Of a stretch of DNA of 64,000 nt, positions 32,666 through 46,600 are shown piece after piece (within the stretch, counting starts at the first letter, position 1; every line of letters starts with the position of its first letter). The position numbers and the translations under genes were made by a program. The DNA lies in assembly GCA_907165065.1 (NCBI GenBank), contig OU015539.1:19002816-19066815 (forward strand), written 5' to 3'. Source of the stretch: Caprimulgus europaeus. Its lineage: Eukaryota; Chordata; Aves; Caprimulgiformes; Caprimulgidae. Under the pieces are notes generated by a model that was not told the DNA's origin, searched no databases, and saw nothing but the letters and a program-made list of their open reading frames with translations.

Positions 32666-33994
32666 AACTGCCCTGCTGTGGGGCTGCTGCTGCTCTCTGC
32701 CCTTACACCCCTAACGCCGCCACGAGTTTTGCGTCGCTGCAGCAAACTTGGCTTTTGGGAGGATATTATGTAATTGGGTTTCAGTCTGAATAATTCATGC
32801 ACACGCACTGCTGAAATTTGAAATATTTCGAGCGTTTCTTCCTTTTTTTTCTTCTTCTTTTTTCCCTTTTTTGCAGTTACATCACGGGGTGAGTGGCTTT
32901 TGATGAGTCTGCGTGTTTTCAGCCAACAAAAGTTGTTTTCAAAAACACTCGATTTTTAGCCACGAATTTAGCTAAAAGTTGAAACCTCTATTTAAGCAAG
33001 ATTCTTCCTGAAGTGAGGAGATATCTTTAGCAAGACCTTGGTTGTGTTGAAGCTCGATCTTTTTTCTTTTTAGCTTTTTTTTTTATCCTGAGCCTTGTAG
33101 ACTCCATTTGCAGTTTAGTCTGGTTTAGAGAAGCACATTTTTAAGTGCAGAGCTGTGCTACGTGGCTTAGAAAGGCAGAGTGCAAGTAAAGATATGCATC
33201 AGGAGCACTTGAATAAAACATCATGTTTTGTTCCAAAAATTCTCTTCATATGCAGGATATATAATGTGGAGCAGGGAGAGTGGGAGGAGAGCCCCCACTG
33301 AAATGTCTTTGCCATACTTGTAGAGGAATCCACAGGGTTTTTTTCATACTGAGATATTTTTTTTCATACTGAGATATGACATCTAGCTGTATAGGTGTCA
33401 ATTAATTCTATTTTTCCATGACTTGCTTATAGCAGCTTGCAGGGATCTGTCTTAATGCTTTGTAGCATTCTGTATTCAAAGCTCTGGTTTGACTGTCGTG
33501 ATGAGTTTGGATCATGAGACATCTCCCAGGACCTGTCAGTTTGACTGCCAGTCTGTATTAATGTGCAGCAATTAGTGTGATTGCATTAATATGCATCAAA
33601 TCAAGTCTCCTCCTTTCTGTGGAATAATGATTGTGAGGTCTGAGGCTTCTCTATTTCATGCCAGAGCTGTGAAAAGGCCTTTTTTTAAAAAAAGACCTAA
33701 AATACATAATCTTTGTTGCTTTTCAGTTGAGCAAGATAGAGGATTTTGATTTGAGCCACATTCAAAGGGCTTCTCCTCCCTTTCGCTTTTGCATTTTTTT
33801 GCTAAGTCCACAGGATGGTTTTGGTGTTTGTGGGTTTTCTGTTCCTATTTTCAGTGGGCAGTTCTGGTTTTACCTTTCTGTCATCCAGGAGCCCAAGATA
33901 AAGCTCAGGTTTCACCTGAGCTGAGTTTCACTGGCAGCTCAGCAGGGATGTGAAACGTCGCGTAACGATAGCTCTGACTTGAAACTGGGAACGT

Positions 33995-34430
33995 TCACAG
34001 AATCACAGAACCACAGACTGGTTTGGGTGGGAAGGGACCTTAAAGCTCATCCAGTCCCAACACCCTGCCAGCAGCAGGGACACCTTCCACTAGACCAGGT
34101 TGCTCAAAGCCTCATCCAACCTGGCCGAGAACACTTCCAGGGAGGAGCAGCCACAGCTTCTCTGGCCAACCTGGGCCAGGGTCTCACCACCCTCACACCA
34201 AAGAATTTCTTCCTCACATCTCATCTCCATCTCCCCTCTGCCACTTCCAAGCCATCACCCCTTGTTCTGTCACTCCCTGCCCTTGGCCAAAGTCCCTCCC
34301 CAGCCTTCCTGGAGCCCCTTCAGGTACTGGGAGGCCACTAGAAGGTCTCCCCGGAGCCTTCTCTTCTCCAGGCTGAACAGCCCCAACTCTCTCAGCCTGT
34401 CCTCACAGCAGAGCTGCTCCAGCCCTCCAC
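33995..34430 (-). mobile_element. CR1 3'-end copy just upstream of PHRF1 coding exon 1
   Basis: Minus-orientation copy starting TCACAGAATCACAGAACCAC and ending in the GCTGCTCCAGCCCT block, about 150 bp before the 34582 acceptor. Confidence 0.92.
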
Positions 34431-34605
34431 GTTCACCAGTGGTGTGAGGAGCCTTTGCTGTGGAGTGATGGTCCCTTTTACCGGGCACCTCTCTGCAGGT
34501 GTTTGATGCTCTTTGCCAGGCTGATGCCTGCTCTGCTTGCCTAGGTGATGCCCTGCCTCACTGCCGTCTGCCTCCTTGCAGGGAGCCGATTCCCAATGTC
34601 CTGCC

Positions 34606-34696
34606 ATGGATGATGACAGCCAGGATGAGCTGATAAACAAGAATGCTGCGCTGGGCAAGAGCAAAAGGCAGGGTCTCGCGCTCCTCAGCGAAACAG
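34606..34696 (+). CDS. PHRF1: PHRF1 coding exon 1
   Basis: The exon begins at 34582 after CTCCTTGCAG, with 24 nt of UTR. ATG at 34606 gives [20 protein letters not shown], close to the human start MDDDSLDEL. It ends in phase 1 at GTAAAT. Confidence 0.92.
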
Positions 34697-37600
34697 GTAA
34701 ATGCAGCCTCTCTGCACGTGCACACTTCTAGTTCTAGGTCACAGAACCTATTGGTTTAACCTCCAAAGGGAGGTAAAGATACATTTGTGACCCTTTTTTT
34801 TTTTTTCCCTGAGAACTGTTTCGGTTTGCTTCCTGAATCCTGTATCTCATACTGCTAGTGTGCTTCTCTTGAGTTTCTCACAGCAGGCAGCTTTGATACC
34901 ACTGAGGAAATGTGGGTTTTCACTTCACATAAAACATCCTGAGCAGGAGTTAAAGAATCCCAGAGTTGCCCAGATTGGAAAAGTCCTTTAAATTTAAGAT
35001 CATTGAGTCTCATCATGAACCCCACACTGACCAGTCCCTGACTGACCCATGTCCCTCAGCACTGTGTCTACACGACTCTTCAATCCCTCCAGGGATGGGG
35101 ACTCCACCACTGCCCTGGGCAACCCCTTCCAATGCCTCAGAACCCTTTCAGCAAAGAAATTCTTCCTCACATCCCATCTCAACTGCCCTGGCCACAACTG
35201 GAGGCCATTTCCTCTGGTCCTGTCCCTTGGTTGAACAGACCCACCCCCACCTCTCTGCACCCTCCTTGCAGGGAGTTGGACAGAGCCAGAAGGTCTCCCC
35301 TCAGCCTCCTTTGCTCCAGGCTCAGCAACCCCAGTTCCCTCAGCTGGGAACTCAGCACACTTGTGCTCCAGTTCTGGTGTGTCCTTCCCTGTTCTACCTG
35401 TCTGCATCAAATAGGTTTTAATCTCTTCTCCTGTTCCCTTTTAAAGAAAGCAATGGTGGAAATAGCTGTGATTCAGAAGATGAGACTGGAAGTGAGGGGG
35501 GAGAAGATGACACTGAGGAAGAGGGAGGTGAGGAGGACAAGGAAGAAAGTGAAGATGAAGAATTAGAAGGTAGGTCTGTTAGTGTCATTAACAGGCTTTT
35601 TTTTTTTTTAAGTAATTGGAGGAAGAGTGGGATGAAAGCTTTTCCTCCAGAAATTAATGAAGTGTCAATCCACAGTGCTGTCAGGCTGTTGCCCAGCATC
35701 TTACAGTTATAAACAAACAAGAAATATTCCCCAATTTCTCAGTTTTTAAAGCATTTGTATGTTTGAAGACTATCTGTCAGCCAGAGTGATGCAGTTACAG
35801 TCAGTAGGAGTAAACTCTGCTTCAGTGTGAGGAGAAAAAAAGTCCAAATTGCAGCAATGGCTCATGCTGTTCACTTAAGAAAAGCATATTTGTTTGTTTG
35901 CTTTGACATGTGACTCTAAAGTGAATGTTGTGATGGAGATTTTGGGAAATAAATAACTGTTGCTGGTAAATAATGTTAATAAATTACTGAAGCCTGGGGA
36001 GGGGGCAAGAAAACTAATTTTTCTGTCAAAAAGGAGTATGGGTGTTACTTGGTAGTCTGTAGATGCACGTACTTCTGAAACTGCTGTGCTGAAATTATTA
36101 TTTGGATAGACAAAAATAGTTCTTTATCACATCTTAAGGCTTGTTGGGAAGGCAGGAGCTCAGTTTTCCAAGTTACTAGTTAGACTGATTTGAACACAGA
36201 CTAAGAAGTTGGTGCCAGGTGCCAAAAAGCTTTTGTTTTAATCCATCGTTTAGAGTATTCTCTGATATGTCCAAACAGAAGAATTAAATAGAAAAGATAA
36301 AGGCTCAGTTTTCATTATTCAAAAAAGAAGAAAAAAAATCAGTAAAACAACAGCTGTTGTCTCCTGTCTCCACCTCCCTCCAAAAAAAACCCCAAAACAG
36401 AGTGTTTATTTTGGGTAACTTTTCAGTGTTTCTTGAAAACGTCCACTGAATTCACAGGTTTTAGGGAAAGACTAACACACATCTCTGTATTTCATGCTAA
36501 AAATAAAAACACCTTTCAACAATGTGTGCTGAGTGTTTAAAATTAATTTTACTCAAAACCAAGCTTCTTTAAGCAGTCTTCAGCCAGGCACCCGGGTCCC
36601 CTGACTCCCAAAGTCACTGGTGAAATCTTTAATCTTTTCTTCTGCAGGTAAGTGTGTTGCTGCTGCTTGTCCTTTGGAGTGTCTATTTAAAAAAAAAAAA
36701 ACAACCCAAAGCTGGAGGCATGATAACTTTATTAAAACTTTATTTATTTAACTCCAGTGCTCAGTGGTCGCCTGACATACCCACTCTCTTGTTGTTTTGA
36801 TAATCTGTTGTTTTTCTGCTGTCTGTCCTTTTAATCTCTTGCAAGACTAGTCATGTTATCAGGCTTTGTTTTTCACCAGAGTAATCCATTGCTTTTTAGT
36901 GAAGGGATTTAGGAAAAAAGAAAACAGCAAAAATGATTGCCTCGACCCGGGGGGAGGCTGTGCTCTGCGCTGGCAGCCCCAGAAAATCAGCTTACTTGGA
37001 AATTTCTGGGAGCTGACACCCCACCCTCGCAGCTGAAACCCTGCAGCGCACCAGAGTTGGTTTTCACAGAATCACAGAGTGTCAGGGGTTGGGAGGGACC
37101 TCGAAAGCTCATCCAGTCCAATCCCCTGCTGGAGCAGGAACACCTGGATGAGATCACACAGGAAGGCGTCCAGGCGGGTCTTGAATGTCTCCAGAGAAGG
37201 AGACTCCACACCCTCCCTGGGCAGCCTGGCCCAGGGCTCTGCCACCCTCACAGTAAAGAAGTTCCCCCTCAGATCCAAGCGGAACCTCCTGTGTTTTTAA
37301 TCTCTTTCATCATCTTTTCATCTCTTGCTTTTTCAGATTGCGAAGATGATGATGAAGAGGAGGAAGAGGAGGAGGAAACCGAGGCCGCTGTGGAGACAAT
37401 GACTGATTCTCTGAAATTCGAGCCACCCCTAAACGGAGCAAGCGTTTCCTCTGATGAGGATGGTGAAAACTGCCCCATCTGCCTCAACACCTTTAGGGAT
37501 CAGGCTGTTGGGACTCCCGAGAACTGTTCCCATTACTTCTGCTTGGACTGCATCGTGGAGTGGTCTAAGGTGAGCTGACTTGTCCCTGACCTCCTGTGGC

Positions 37601-40600
37601 CTTCTGGTGTGCTGCCCTCTTCCCTCTGATCATGTTCTTCTGCTGTCATGAGAATAAAACACTGTAATATTTATATTTGCTTTCTTAAGCTTTTTTTACA
37701 CAGACTTGGGTTACTGCTCTATTTGGCAGGATTCACGTTTGTGAAGTGTGGATCTGATTTTCTTGTTCCCATCCTGATCTGTTCTGTTCTCTGGAAGCTG
37801 TAATGTCATAAACAAGTGTGTTTCTAGGCATCTAAAATTATTTTTTTCAAGCCAAGACACCAGTAATGCTGGTTTTCTCTGCGTGTGTGTATATATTTCT
37901 CTGCTGTTGTTGAATTCTGCGTTGTGGCCGTTGGATGAGTCTGTTGCGACACTGAACATTTAAACATAGAAAAGATAAAAAAGAATACTGATTAAATCAG
38001 CAGTTTGCACTGAATTCCATTTTCAGTCAAAGTTCCTTGCCACCTAGCTGTGTAGTTTCTCTATTCATAATCCAGGGTGAGAATTACAACAAAACTTACT
38101 GTGCATGCAGCAGTACCAGTGGTAATGAAATTAAAAAAAAAAATAATCACTCTTAGTGAATAGGTTTGTAAGCCATTTCCAATTGCTCATTCATCCAAAA
38201 GAATGGAAATGCCCTAAAACAGGAGCACTCTTTGAAGGCAATGTTTGGAGGAACTTTGATCTTGCCTTGGCAATTGAATAATAATTAAATTACTTTGGTA
38301 TACTAAATGCTTGTCTAAAAATGCATGTTTTCTCTGAGACAATAGGTAGTTTGTAATCCAAGTAAGTCAGATTTAAGTCCTTAAAATGTTAAGACAATAG
38401 CTGTTAAAATTATTCCCACCTTAATTTAATGCTTGTGACATTATTAATTGATTTTCTTTTTAAAAACTGAATCAAGAGGTGTACTTATTAACTGTATGGG
38501 GATTTTTCTTTTTTTCTTTCTAGAATGCCAACTCCTGTCCAGTGGATCGAATCCTCTTTAAGTATATTAGCATTCGAGCACATTTTGGTGGTAAAATCTT
38601 AAAAAAGGTGAGCTTTCTATTGTAGCAAACCAGGCCAATTGCCACAGAACAGCTGTTCAAAGGTTTATACTTCTAGCATGAATTATTTCTTTCCTATTTT
38701 GAGATGCTTGCCTTTTAAGGAACTGTTACAGTTTTTCTTCCTCCTGGACTATGTTTCCTGCAGTGTTGTGTGTGGACTGAAGTGTGGCTTCATTTCTGAT
38801 GGCCAAAAGGGTGGTTTTCCTATCTGCCTCTGTTGAATAATGGACATTTGACTCTAAGCTGTTCTGCATTGATAAGCTTGTCCCCATGGGGAAAACGCTT
38901 CATGTGCTGCAAGTGCTGTTATGAGTAGGAATAATCTAGGTTTATACTACAAATAGGAATAATCTAGGTTATATATGAGCTCTTCCTTGTATCTTCCTAC
39001 CATCTGTACTGTGTAGCAGTTGGGTTTGTAAGGGGAGAGGGACCCAAGGCAACAGCAGGGCTCCTAAAGGCGTGTGTTGAGTGTGCTGGTAGTCTCTTAC
39101 AAAAGAATATTGAAGAGCTGTCATTGCTGTCTTCATTGTTAATATCAGAAACATGTTGGTTTTCAGGGGACATTTAGGAGTTTGATGCTCTGTTTTCATA
39201 ACTGGTGGTTTATTATTGTTTGCATTTTAACAGAAGTGCAAATTAACATTTAAATCATATGTTGGGGGAGCTAAGCTTGCTCTCTTCTTTTGTCTTGTTT
39301 TGGTTTTTTTTGTTTGACTACTTTTGATCTTATTTGGGAAGTTTGGTTTTGCCTGTTTTTAAAATGCAGTTTTCTATAGTTGCTGGTGTCTGACAGTAGA
39401 CAAGTTCAGTAGATGTTTTCAAGCATTTGATCATGTCCTGCATGTATTGCACGAACTAAATTGAGGTTCTGGTGTGTAGCAGCCAATTTGGTTCATTCAC
39501 ATTTAGATTTTGCTGCAGACTGTTAATGTGACAATGTTCCACATTCTGCTTAACCCACAAATCCCTCTTTTATTATTTAGATTCCTGTTGAGAACACAAA
39601 AACTCAGGGTGAAGATGGAGATGATGATCCCACCTTCTGTGAGGTGTGTGGCAGAAGTGACCGGGAGGATCGCCTGCTGCTGTGTGATGGCTGCGATGCA
39701 GGGTAAGGAAGGCTGAAGTGAATGTAGCACCTGCGTGCTTGCAGGTGGTACTGAAGGGCTGGCCAGTGCTCGGTCCACAGGCACTGTCTGGTCTGTAGGC
39801 TGCTCCTTGCTGCTCTCTTCAGGCTCATCGTGTGGCCAGACTTGTGTATCCGTGTGCTTATAGTGCAGACTCTAGTGCCTAAGATTCACAGTGCCATGAC
39901 ATCTTTAGGTCTTTATAGGCACAACTATTAAATGATTCCATTGCTCTTGCTTCCTTCTGTCTCTGCTTAGCTCCCCCCGCCCTTGGTTAATAAAATAAGT
40001 GTTTAAGTAGAGACATCAAGATACTTGAACACAATTTTGGGCCTAAAGTCTTCTCGAATTTAAAGCTCTTACACTGTTTAATCAGTCTTGCAGCACTGTC
40101 AGTTTGATGTCAACAGTTACCCATGGAACAAAGAGAGATACTTACTTGCAATGAATATGTAAAATAATCTTTCAAAAATGACTTCTAGCAAGCTAAATAG
40201 AGTCTAGTGTTGCCCTTGTGTTCTGTAGTGTCCATATACACTGATTCATCATTTTTATCTTTTTTTCCTAAAATAAATTCTTTATAAATGCTTGACTTCT
40301 AGAGTTAACATTTCCGGAATCACTTCCTGAAGAAAGGATTTGCAGTCTTTGCTAGCTCTTGATGGCTGAGATTAACTAGAAAAAAATGTAGATCAGCTGC
40401 TTCAAATCCTAGTTTTATTCCTCTATATTCTCTGTCTGAACTGATACTGGAGTGAAAATTGTATCAGTTATTTTTGCCAACAATTCCAAAGCCAGTGAAG
40501 TCATCCTGTCTTTCCATTGCTTTTAGCTGGATGTGGCTTCCCACGATGTTTAAACTGTGTGGTATAATGCTGTTATGTTATGAGTTTAAGTTAGGGTTTA

Positions 40601-43600
40601 AGTAATCAAATCTTTTTTCCTTTGAAACCATTTTCAGATAGGAGTTGTTGGAATGTGACAACCTAACTTTCTGAACTGTGTAACAACAGGATTAAGCTCG
40701 GTGTGAATACAGCAGTGCGCATGTATAGACGCTTGAACAAACAGTAGGAAAAGGGTTAATTGCATTAATGGTGTGACACATTAATGTGTGACCTCATTCA
40801 GGTTATCCAGTCGCAGGAAGAGGGTAATGCTCATATAGAGATGGATGTCAAGAAGATGAAGAACAGGGCCACATCCACGACCAAAATTCCTTAGTTTCAT
40901 TGATCTCATTTTTCTTATTGTTTGTGAGGACTGAGACAAAATAATGAGGCAGAAGATCCCCATAAGCATCCATTAATTCCTTAAAGGTACAAGAAAGAAG
41001 TCTGAAATCAGTTCTTCGCTGCCAGTCACAGAGACCAAGAGAGAGAAGCTGTGGCTGCTCCTCCCTGGAAGTGTTCTCGGCCAGGTTGGATGAGGCTTTG
41101 AGCAACCTGGTCTAGTGGAAGGTGAACCTGCTGCTGGCAGGGGGGTTGGGACTGGATGAGCTTTAAGGTCCCTTCCAACCCAAACCAGTCTGGGATTCTG
41201 TGTGATTCTGTGAAAATGGAATTGAACAGATGACAGAACCCGAGTTGGGTAATGTTGAAAGGCTTTCCTGGAAGTGGTTGGTGAGACTGTTCAGTCTGGC
41301 TGCTCAGCCTGTTGGCTAGAGAACATTTCAAAAGGCTTCCAGGGGAGCATCACACGCTCTGCTTTCCCTTTGAGGTGTGGTAAGGATGAGGACGGTTCTG
41401 AGCCAGGTGGTGTGTGGAAGTCAGTGTGGTTAGTCTCCAGTCCTGCCAGCAGCTGTATGAAGCCAGTGACTGGTCAGTGCTCTGTGACCCAGCTTGTGCA
41501 GCTACGCTGAAATCCTTGCTGCCAGTTGTCTTTCTCGTGACAGGTATACGTGGGATGCCACGTGTATTTTTGTGATTGCAGATATATATATATATATATG
41601 CAATGCATTTATTCAACTTAACAAGGCATTGCAGTTGACCTGTGTCTAGTCATGCAAAATAAAATGTTGATAAGTACCAGTAATGTTAATGTTGGTTTGC
41701 AGGAAACTGATGGCCTGTCTCCCCAGCACCTCAGTTCTTCTTTCTCTTTGCCACCATCAGTTTTGGCTCTGCACGTTTCTTGCAGCTTGGGTTCAAATGG
41801 CAAGCGATGCATCACACAACGAGGGAAAAACATTTCCTTTTATGAGTTTTTTGAGCCTAAAGTGATCAAAAAACATCTAGAATTGAAGACCTTTATGTAG
41901 CAATCAGGTAGCATTGTTTTTCTGGAGAATGGTAGAAGCAGATGCATTGGTTCAAGCTTAAGAAAATGTGTCTGCCTTACATAGCATGTGGAGAGAGGTA
42001 AGAGGCTCTTTTACCTTGGCAAAGAGCACATTGATTTTCCTTTAACTTGTTTTATCTTTTCTTTTCTTTTCCCAAGGTATCACATGGAATGCCTTAACCC
42101 ACCTCTGAGTGAAGTCCCTGTAGATGAATGGTTCTGTCCAGCCTGTGCCCCCATGGGTGTCAGTGCTGCTGCAGGTAAGGGTGTCATGGTATCCAGTCAA
42201 AGTCAATATTTTTCTCCTGGCCTACATGATGTGAAGCATGTGCTCTTTTGAAGAGATGTTTAACCCCTGGTTTTATCTGTTTTACATAATTGTTTTGACA
42301 GACGTTCTCTCTTGAACCTAAAGAGTTGCCTTGAACTCTTGACTGATAAGATTTTGTTTATTAAGATTTTCATCTGCAGTTGCAACCTCTGGAGCTGCCT
42401 TTTAAACATTCTTTAACCTTCCTGAGGCAAGCCTAGCACCTTAGTGCAACTGCATTGTATTACACTGGAAAAACATTGTGGGTATCCTGACCTCAGATTA
42501 CCAAATTAGCAGCAATTTCTGTTACCTAGAAAATCACCTTTCTGTGTAACAGTCTGGAGCAGTGGTGTCTGTGGCGTTTCCCTTTGAGAGGGTAATGTCT
42601 GCCTTTGAAGGCGACTGGTTTAAGAAAGGGAATGCTGTTTTGTTGTGGGGTTTGGGGTTTTTTTGTCCAAAATTCTTGAAATGCCTTCACCTGTAGAAAG
42701 ACCAGTGACTTGGGCATCTTTGCTTTCAAGATACAGATCATGTCAGTGAAGAAGAGGTTGCTGCCCTCATGGCTGATGTCGTTCCTACCACCAGTAGGCT
42801 GCGGCCTCACGTCCGAACCCGAGCGATAGCCAGGACGCGGCAGAGCGAGCGAGTTAGGGCAACGGTGAACAGAAACCGGATAACAACAGCACGACAAATT
42901 CAGGTATTTAGGAGGATTTGCTAATGAGCCTCTGGAAGAACCTTGTGGAAGAGTTGAAATAAGTCCCCCCTACATAGCTGAGCTGTCTGTGGACTGTCCA
43001 TAGCACAACAGTTAATAGTTGTGGAGTTCTTTTAAACTGAGATTTGGAACATGTGCAAATTGAGTGCAGCACATGGCCAAGACTCTGTTTTGAAATCTGC
43101 AGTAGCTCCCTCTCTTAATCTGCATTTTTATCACCTCAGCTGTGAGCAAAATTGTATTTTTATTCCCAGTGGCTGTTAATACAGTTTGTGCACCACTTCT
43201 GTTTTTTTAGCATGCTTTTTTGCAGAGAAAGGGCATGTTTGTTTGACATTTGTGAATTTGCTTATTTATCCTCCTACCCTCTTTCCCATAGCAGCAGAAC
43301 ATGTTGGCCACCTTCAGCTAAATTGAAGAGAAAAATTCAGTATTTTTAAGGTTTCTATGTTTGCAAAAATCAGCCTCTTATTGAAGAGGAAAAACAGAGT
43401 TGCTAGCGTCCTCAATGATGTGGCAGTGTGAGTTCAACCACACTAAAAGGTACCAGAGAATCGGTGCAGGAAAGTATCCCAAATACCCAAGGTCCCTCAA
43501 ATCCTTTCCTCATTGAACTGTTTCCTGAAGATGACTGCAGCTGAGATGGTTCAGGATGTTTCTCTTGGCTGGGGTAATTACTATCCTTTAGGTAACAATT

Positions 43601-46600
43601 AGTGTGCTGCAAACTGAGAACTTTCATACTTGGGGATCTCCTGCCTGCTTTGCCCTCTGGCTTTAGCCAAAGCATTCCATCTGTCACTGGCATAAATATA
43701 AAAAGCCTTAAATTGCACAAGGGCATATGGTGACTTAGTGTGGTAGCAGAGCCTGTGAGTAATCTTCATGAGACTAGTGATATGCTAATTGGTTCTTCAT
43801 TAATGCTGCTGTTGAATTTGGTAGAAACTAGTTAAATTCTACAACTTTTCAAAGGAAAAAGAGGATCTGACTTGACGTAAGGAAAATTGTTTTTCCCTTG
43901 GGGATAGTCAACTGTGGGAATAGGTTACTTGGACAGTTTGAAATCTCTGTGTCTGGTGGCTTTCAGCACCCACCTGAAGAAAGGCCTGACCAACCTGGTT
44001 TGAGTTCAGTGTTGACCAGTGAACAGAAAGGGCAGACCCTTCTGAGGGACACCCCGAGATCTTGTCCAACCTGAATTACTCAATGGTTCAATGAAAATAG
44101 ACTTAGTTTCATCTGACAATAACATGCTGTTTTGGTTTTGATTAAGTCACATTTTTTCCAAGGATAGGAAAATGTACAAAAGAAGAAGGAGGGAAGAGTG
44201 GATGAAACTAAGTATGGCTTCAAGTCAGTTGGCTGTGGATTTCAGGTTGGGTCTGCTACAAAGGCTCTCCTTGGAGTCTGCAGACTGGGAAAAGACTATG
44301 AGCTGGAGGTGGGGGTTCTGGCAGATTAAGCTGTTCCTTGTTAATCCAGTTTTAAAGGTCAGGTGAGAAAGAACAAGGAAATGAGCTTGAGCCTGTGAAG
44401 TGCCTCAACTTCATGAGCAACACTTATATGTTCTGCGGCTTCAGGCAGAAGAAATAAAGGTAAATCAAGACAGGCTTAAGGGAAGCAAAACAAAATGCCA
44501 AAATCCCTGGGAAAAAGTGAAAGTTTTCCATTATTTTACCTTCCTGCTGGTTGAGAAGAACAGTCTGCTGTTAATTAGCTCCCCAGAGTTTACCTGCTAA
44601 ATTTCTCATCAAAATCATTATAAGTGGGAGGAGGTAAATTTGTAGCAAATACCACATGATTGTATTTACAGCAGGAAGTACAGTTTGAAATAGATGCTGT
44701 GAACAAAGATCTAGCTTGCCTTAAGTTCTTGTCATGGCTTTTTCCCTTGATTTAAGGTCTTCCCAGAGTGCTTTAGCAGTCCTTAAATTCATTCTATCCT
44801 CCGTGGTGGTGGTCATCGTATTTGACTCCCACCCACCCTGTCTCCAAACCCAGGCCTTTTAATTTCAACTGTAGAAGAATGAATAAGATGGAAAAAACTT
44901 GATTGATTATTTGATGCATTGTTTTTAAGCAATTACATCTGCATTGTCAGGGCTGTGTGTTAAAAAAAAAAAAAATCCACATGGAAGAGTGTTGTTTGGC
45001 GTGAAAGGCTGTGTGAGGTGACTGCCAGTGCTTCTTTCTTTCCCTGTGTTGTAGAAATAGTGTGTAGCTGGCCGCTGCAGATGGGAGAGGAGATCCCTGG
45101 GGACTCTACTGTTGTGTAGTAGCATAAGCCTGGGAGCTTAATACTTTGCATTTGAGAAGCCACTCGTAGCTCTGCTTCTCCATCTGCAGAGATTATTACC
45201 TGGAAGGGCACTGTTACTTATTCCCTTCTTCTCTGAGTAAAAGTGCATCTTATTCTGATGCTGAACTGACTGAAGCTTAATTCCACTGGTTAAGGAGTGT
45301 GTAAGCTGTTGTCCTCAAAGCATAGAGAGATGCTGATTTTGGATCCTTGGAAAGCTTTAATATTCAGGGAGGCAGTTTTTGTAATTCACCTGTTGTTCTG
45401 AAGGTGCCTGAAGTAATGGTGCTTAACTGGATGCACTATTTTAGGTCCTTCCAGAAGAATAATGTTTGAGGCTTTCCTTGCTCCATCCTGTTCTCCAAAA
45501 CAGAGAACCACATGTATTTATTGGCACCCAAGATATTTAAAATAATGGCACTCTAATAAAAATAGCTTAGTAAAATAGTTTGGAGCATGCATTAATGACA
45601 TTAGCAGAGAAGCCTGGTGAAATTACTTCCATAGTAAGATGAATTTGAAACATATATTTCTGTTGGCATACTCTGTTTTCAAACATTTTGCAGTTTGAAG
45701 CTTCTTTGCCACTGCAAGATACATTAAAGCCATTCTTCTCCAGTGTTTGTGCCACAAATACAGTTAATAAATGTACAAAGATCCGATGCATATGCTCTGG
45801 TAGAAAGTAAGCACAGCACATAGTGTACACACATAGTGTGTAATGTCAGAGGCGTCTTTGTATCTCTACACTCATGTGGATCTTGATCAATTGTTGATGT
45901 GTTGTAGTTGCCTGAAGAAAGGAGAGGGGATAGGGAAGATATCCCCACCCATGGCAGAGGGTCAGACTGGGACCATTCTATGACATTTTAGGAGTATGGT
46001 TGGTGTGGGCATGGCCAACTTAACGTAGCTGTTGAGAGAAACCTGCTCTTAACGTCTTTGCAATCGAGAGAAGGAACAAACCTGTGCTACATTTGCCCAG
46101 CAAGGAGGCTTTGAGTGGTTCATTTGAGTGGTCCCATTCTGAGGCTGGTGGTTCAGAATCCATGTGGTTCAAATGTGTTTGTTTAAATGTGGCTGAGCCT
46201 TGAGTATAGAGAGGAAGAGGGATTTGAACCTTGTAGGAGCAGCCCCTGCCTACTGCGATGAAGTGGTGCTCTGGAGGGGGGTACTCAACTTGCCATTTCA
46301 GTGATTTCCCTGAGGTGTGTGTTTGAAATGCTGCCTCTGGACATGTTTCACAGCGTTAGGTAAATCTGACCTAAAGAATGAGGAGTATAAGACAGGGGAC
46401 CTGTACTGTGTTGGCTTTTCAGTCTTTACTCATCACATTTTGCTGCGTGATGAGCCAGAGGTCAGTTAGGTGGAGTTGGGAAAGTTCTGAAGTGAACTTG
46501 TCATTGGGGAAATGTCAGTCTCAGGGATTGTTCTCATTTAAAGACTCAGAGTTAGGCTAGCCATGATTTGTAATACTAAGGGAGGCTGAAGAGCAAGGTC

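Larger units (their letters stand above)
24536..34581 (+). other. PHRF1: PHRF1 intron 1 (repeat-rich)
   Basis: About 10 kb between the inferred non-coding exon 1 and coding exon 1. It holds six CR1 copies, the G/T-rich tract, the 1.1-kb polypyrimidine tract and an AT-rich minisatellite, all listed separately. A 29-bp direct duplication (AATGTAATCTGTCTCATTAA) sits at 29430-29487. No exon is visible; long frames here are repeat-derived. Confidence 0.6.
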
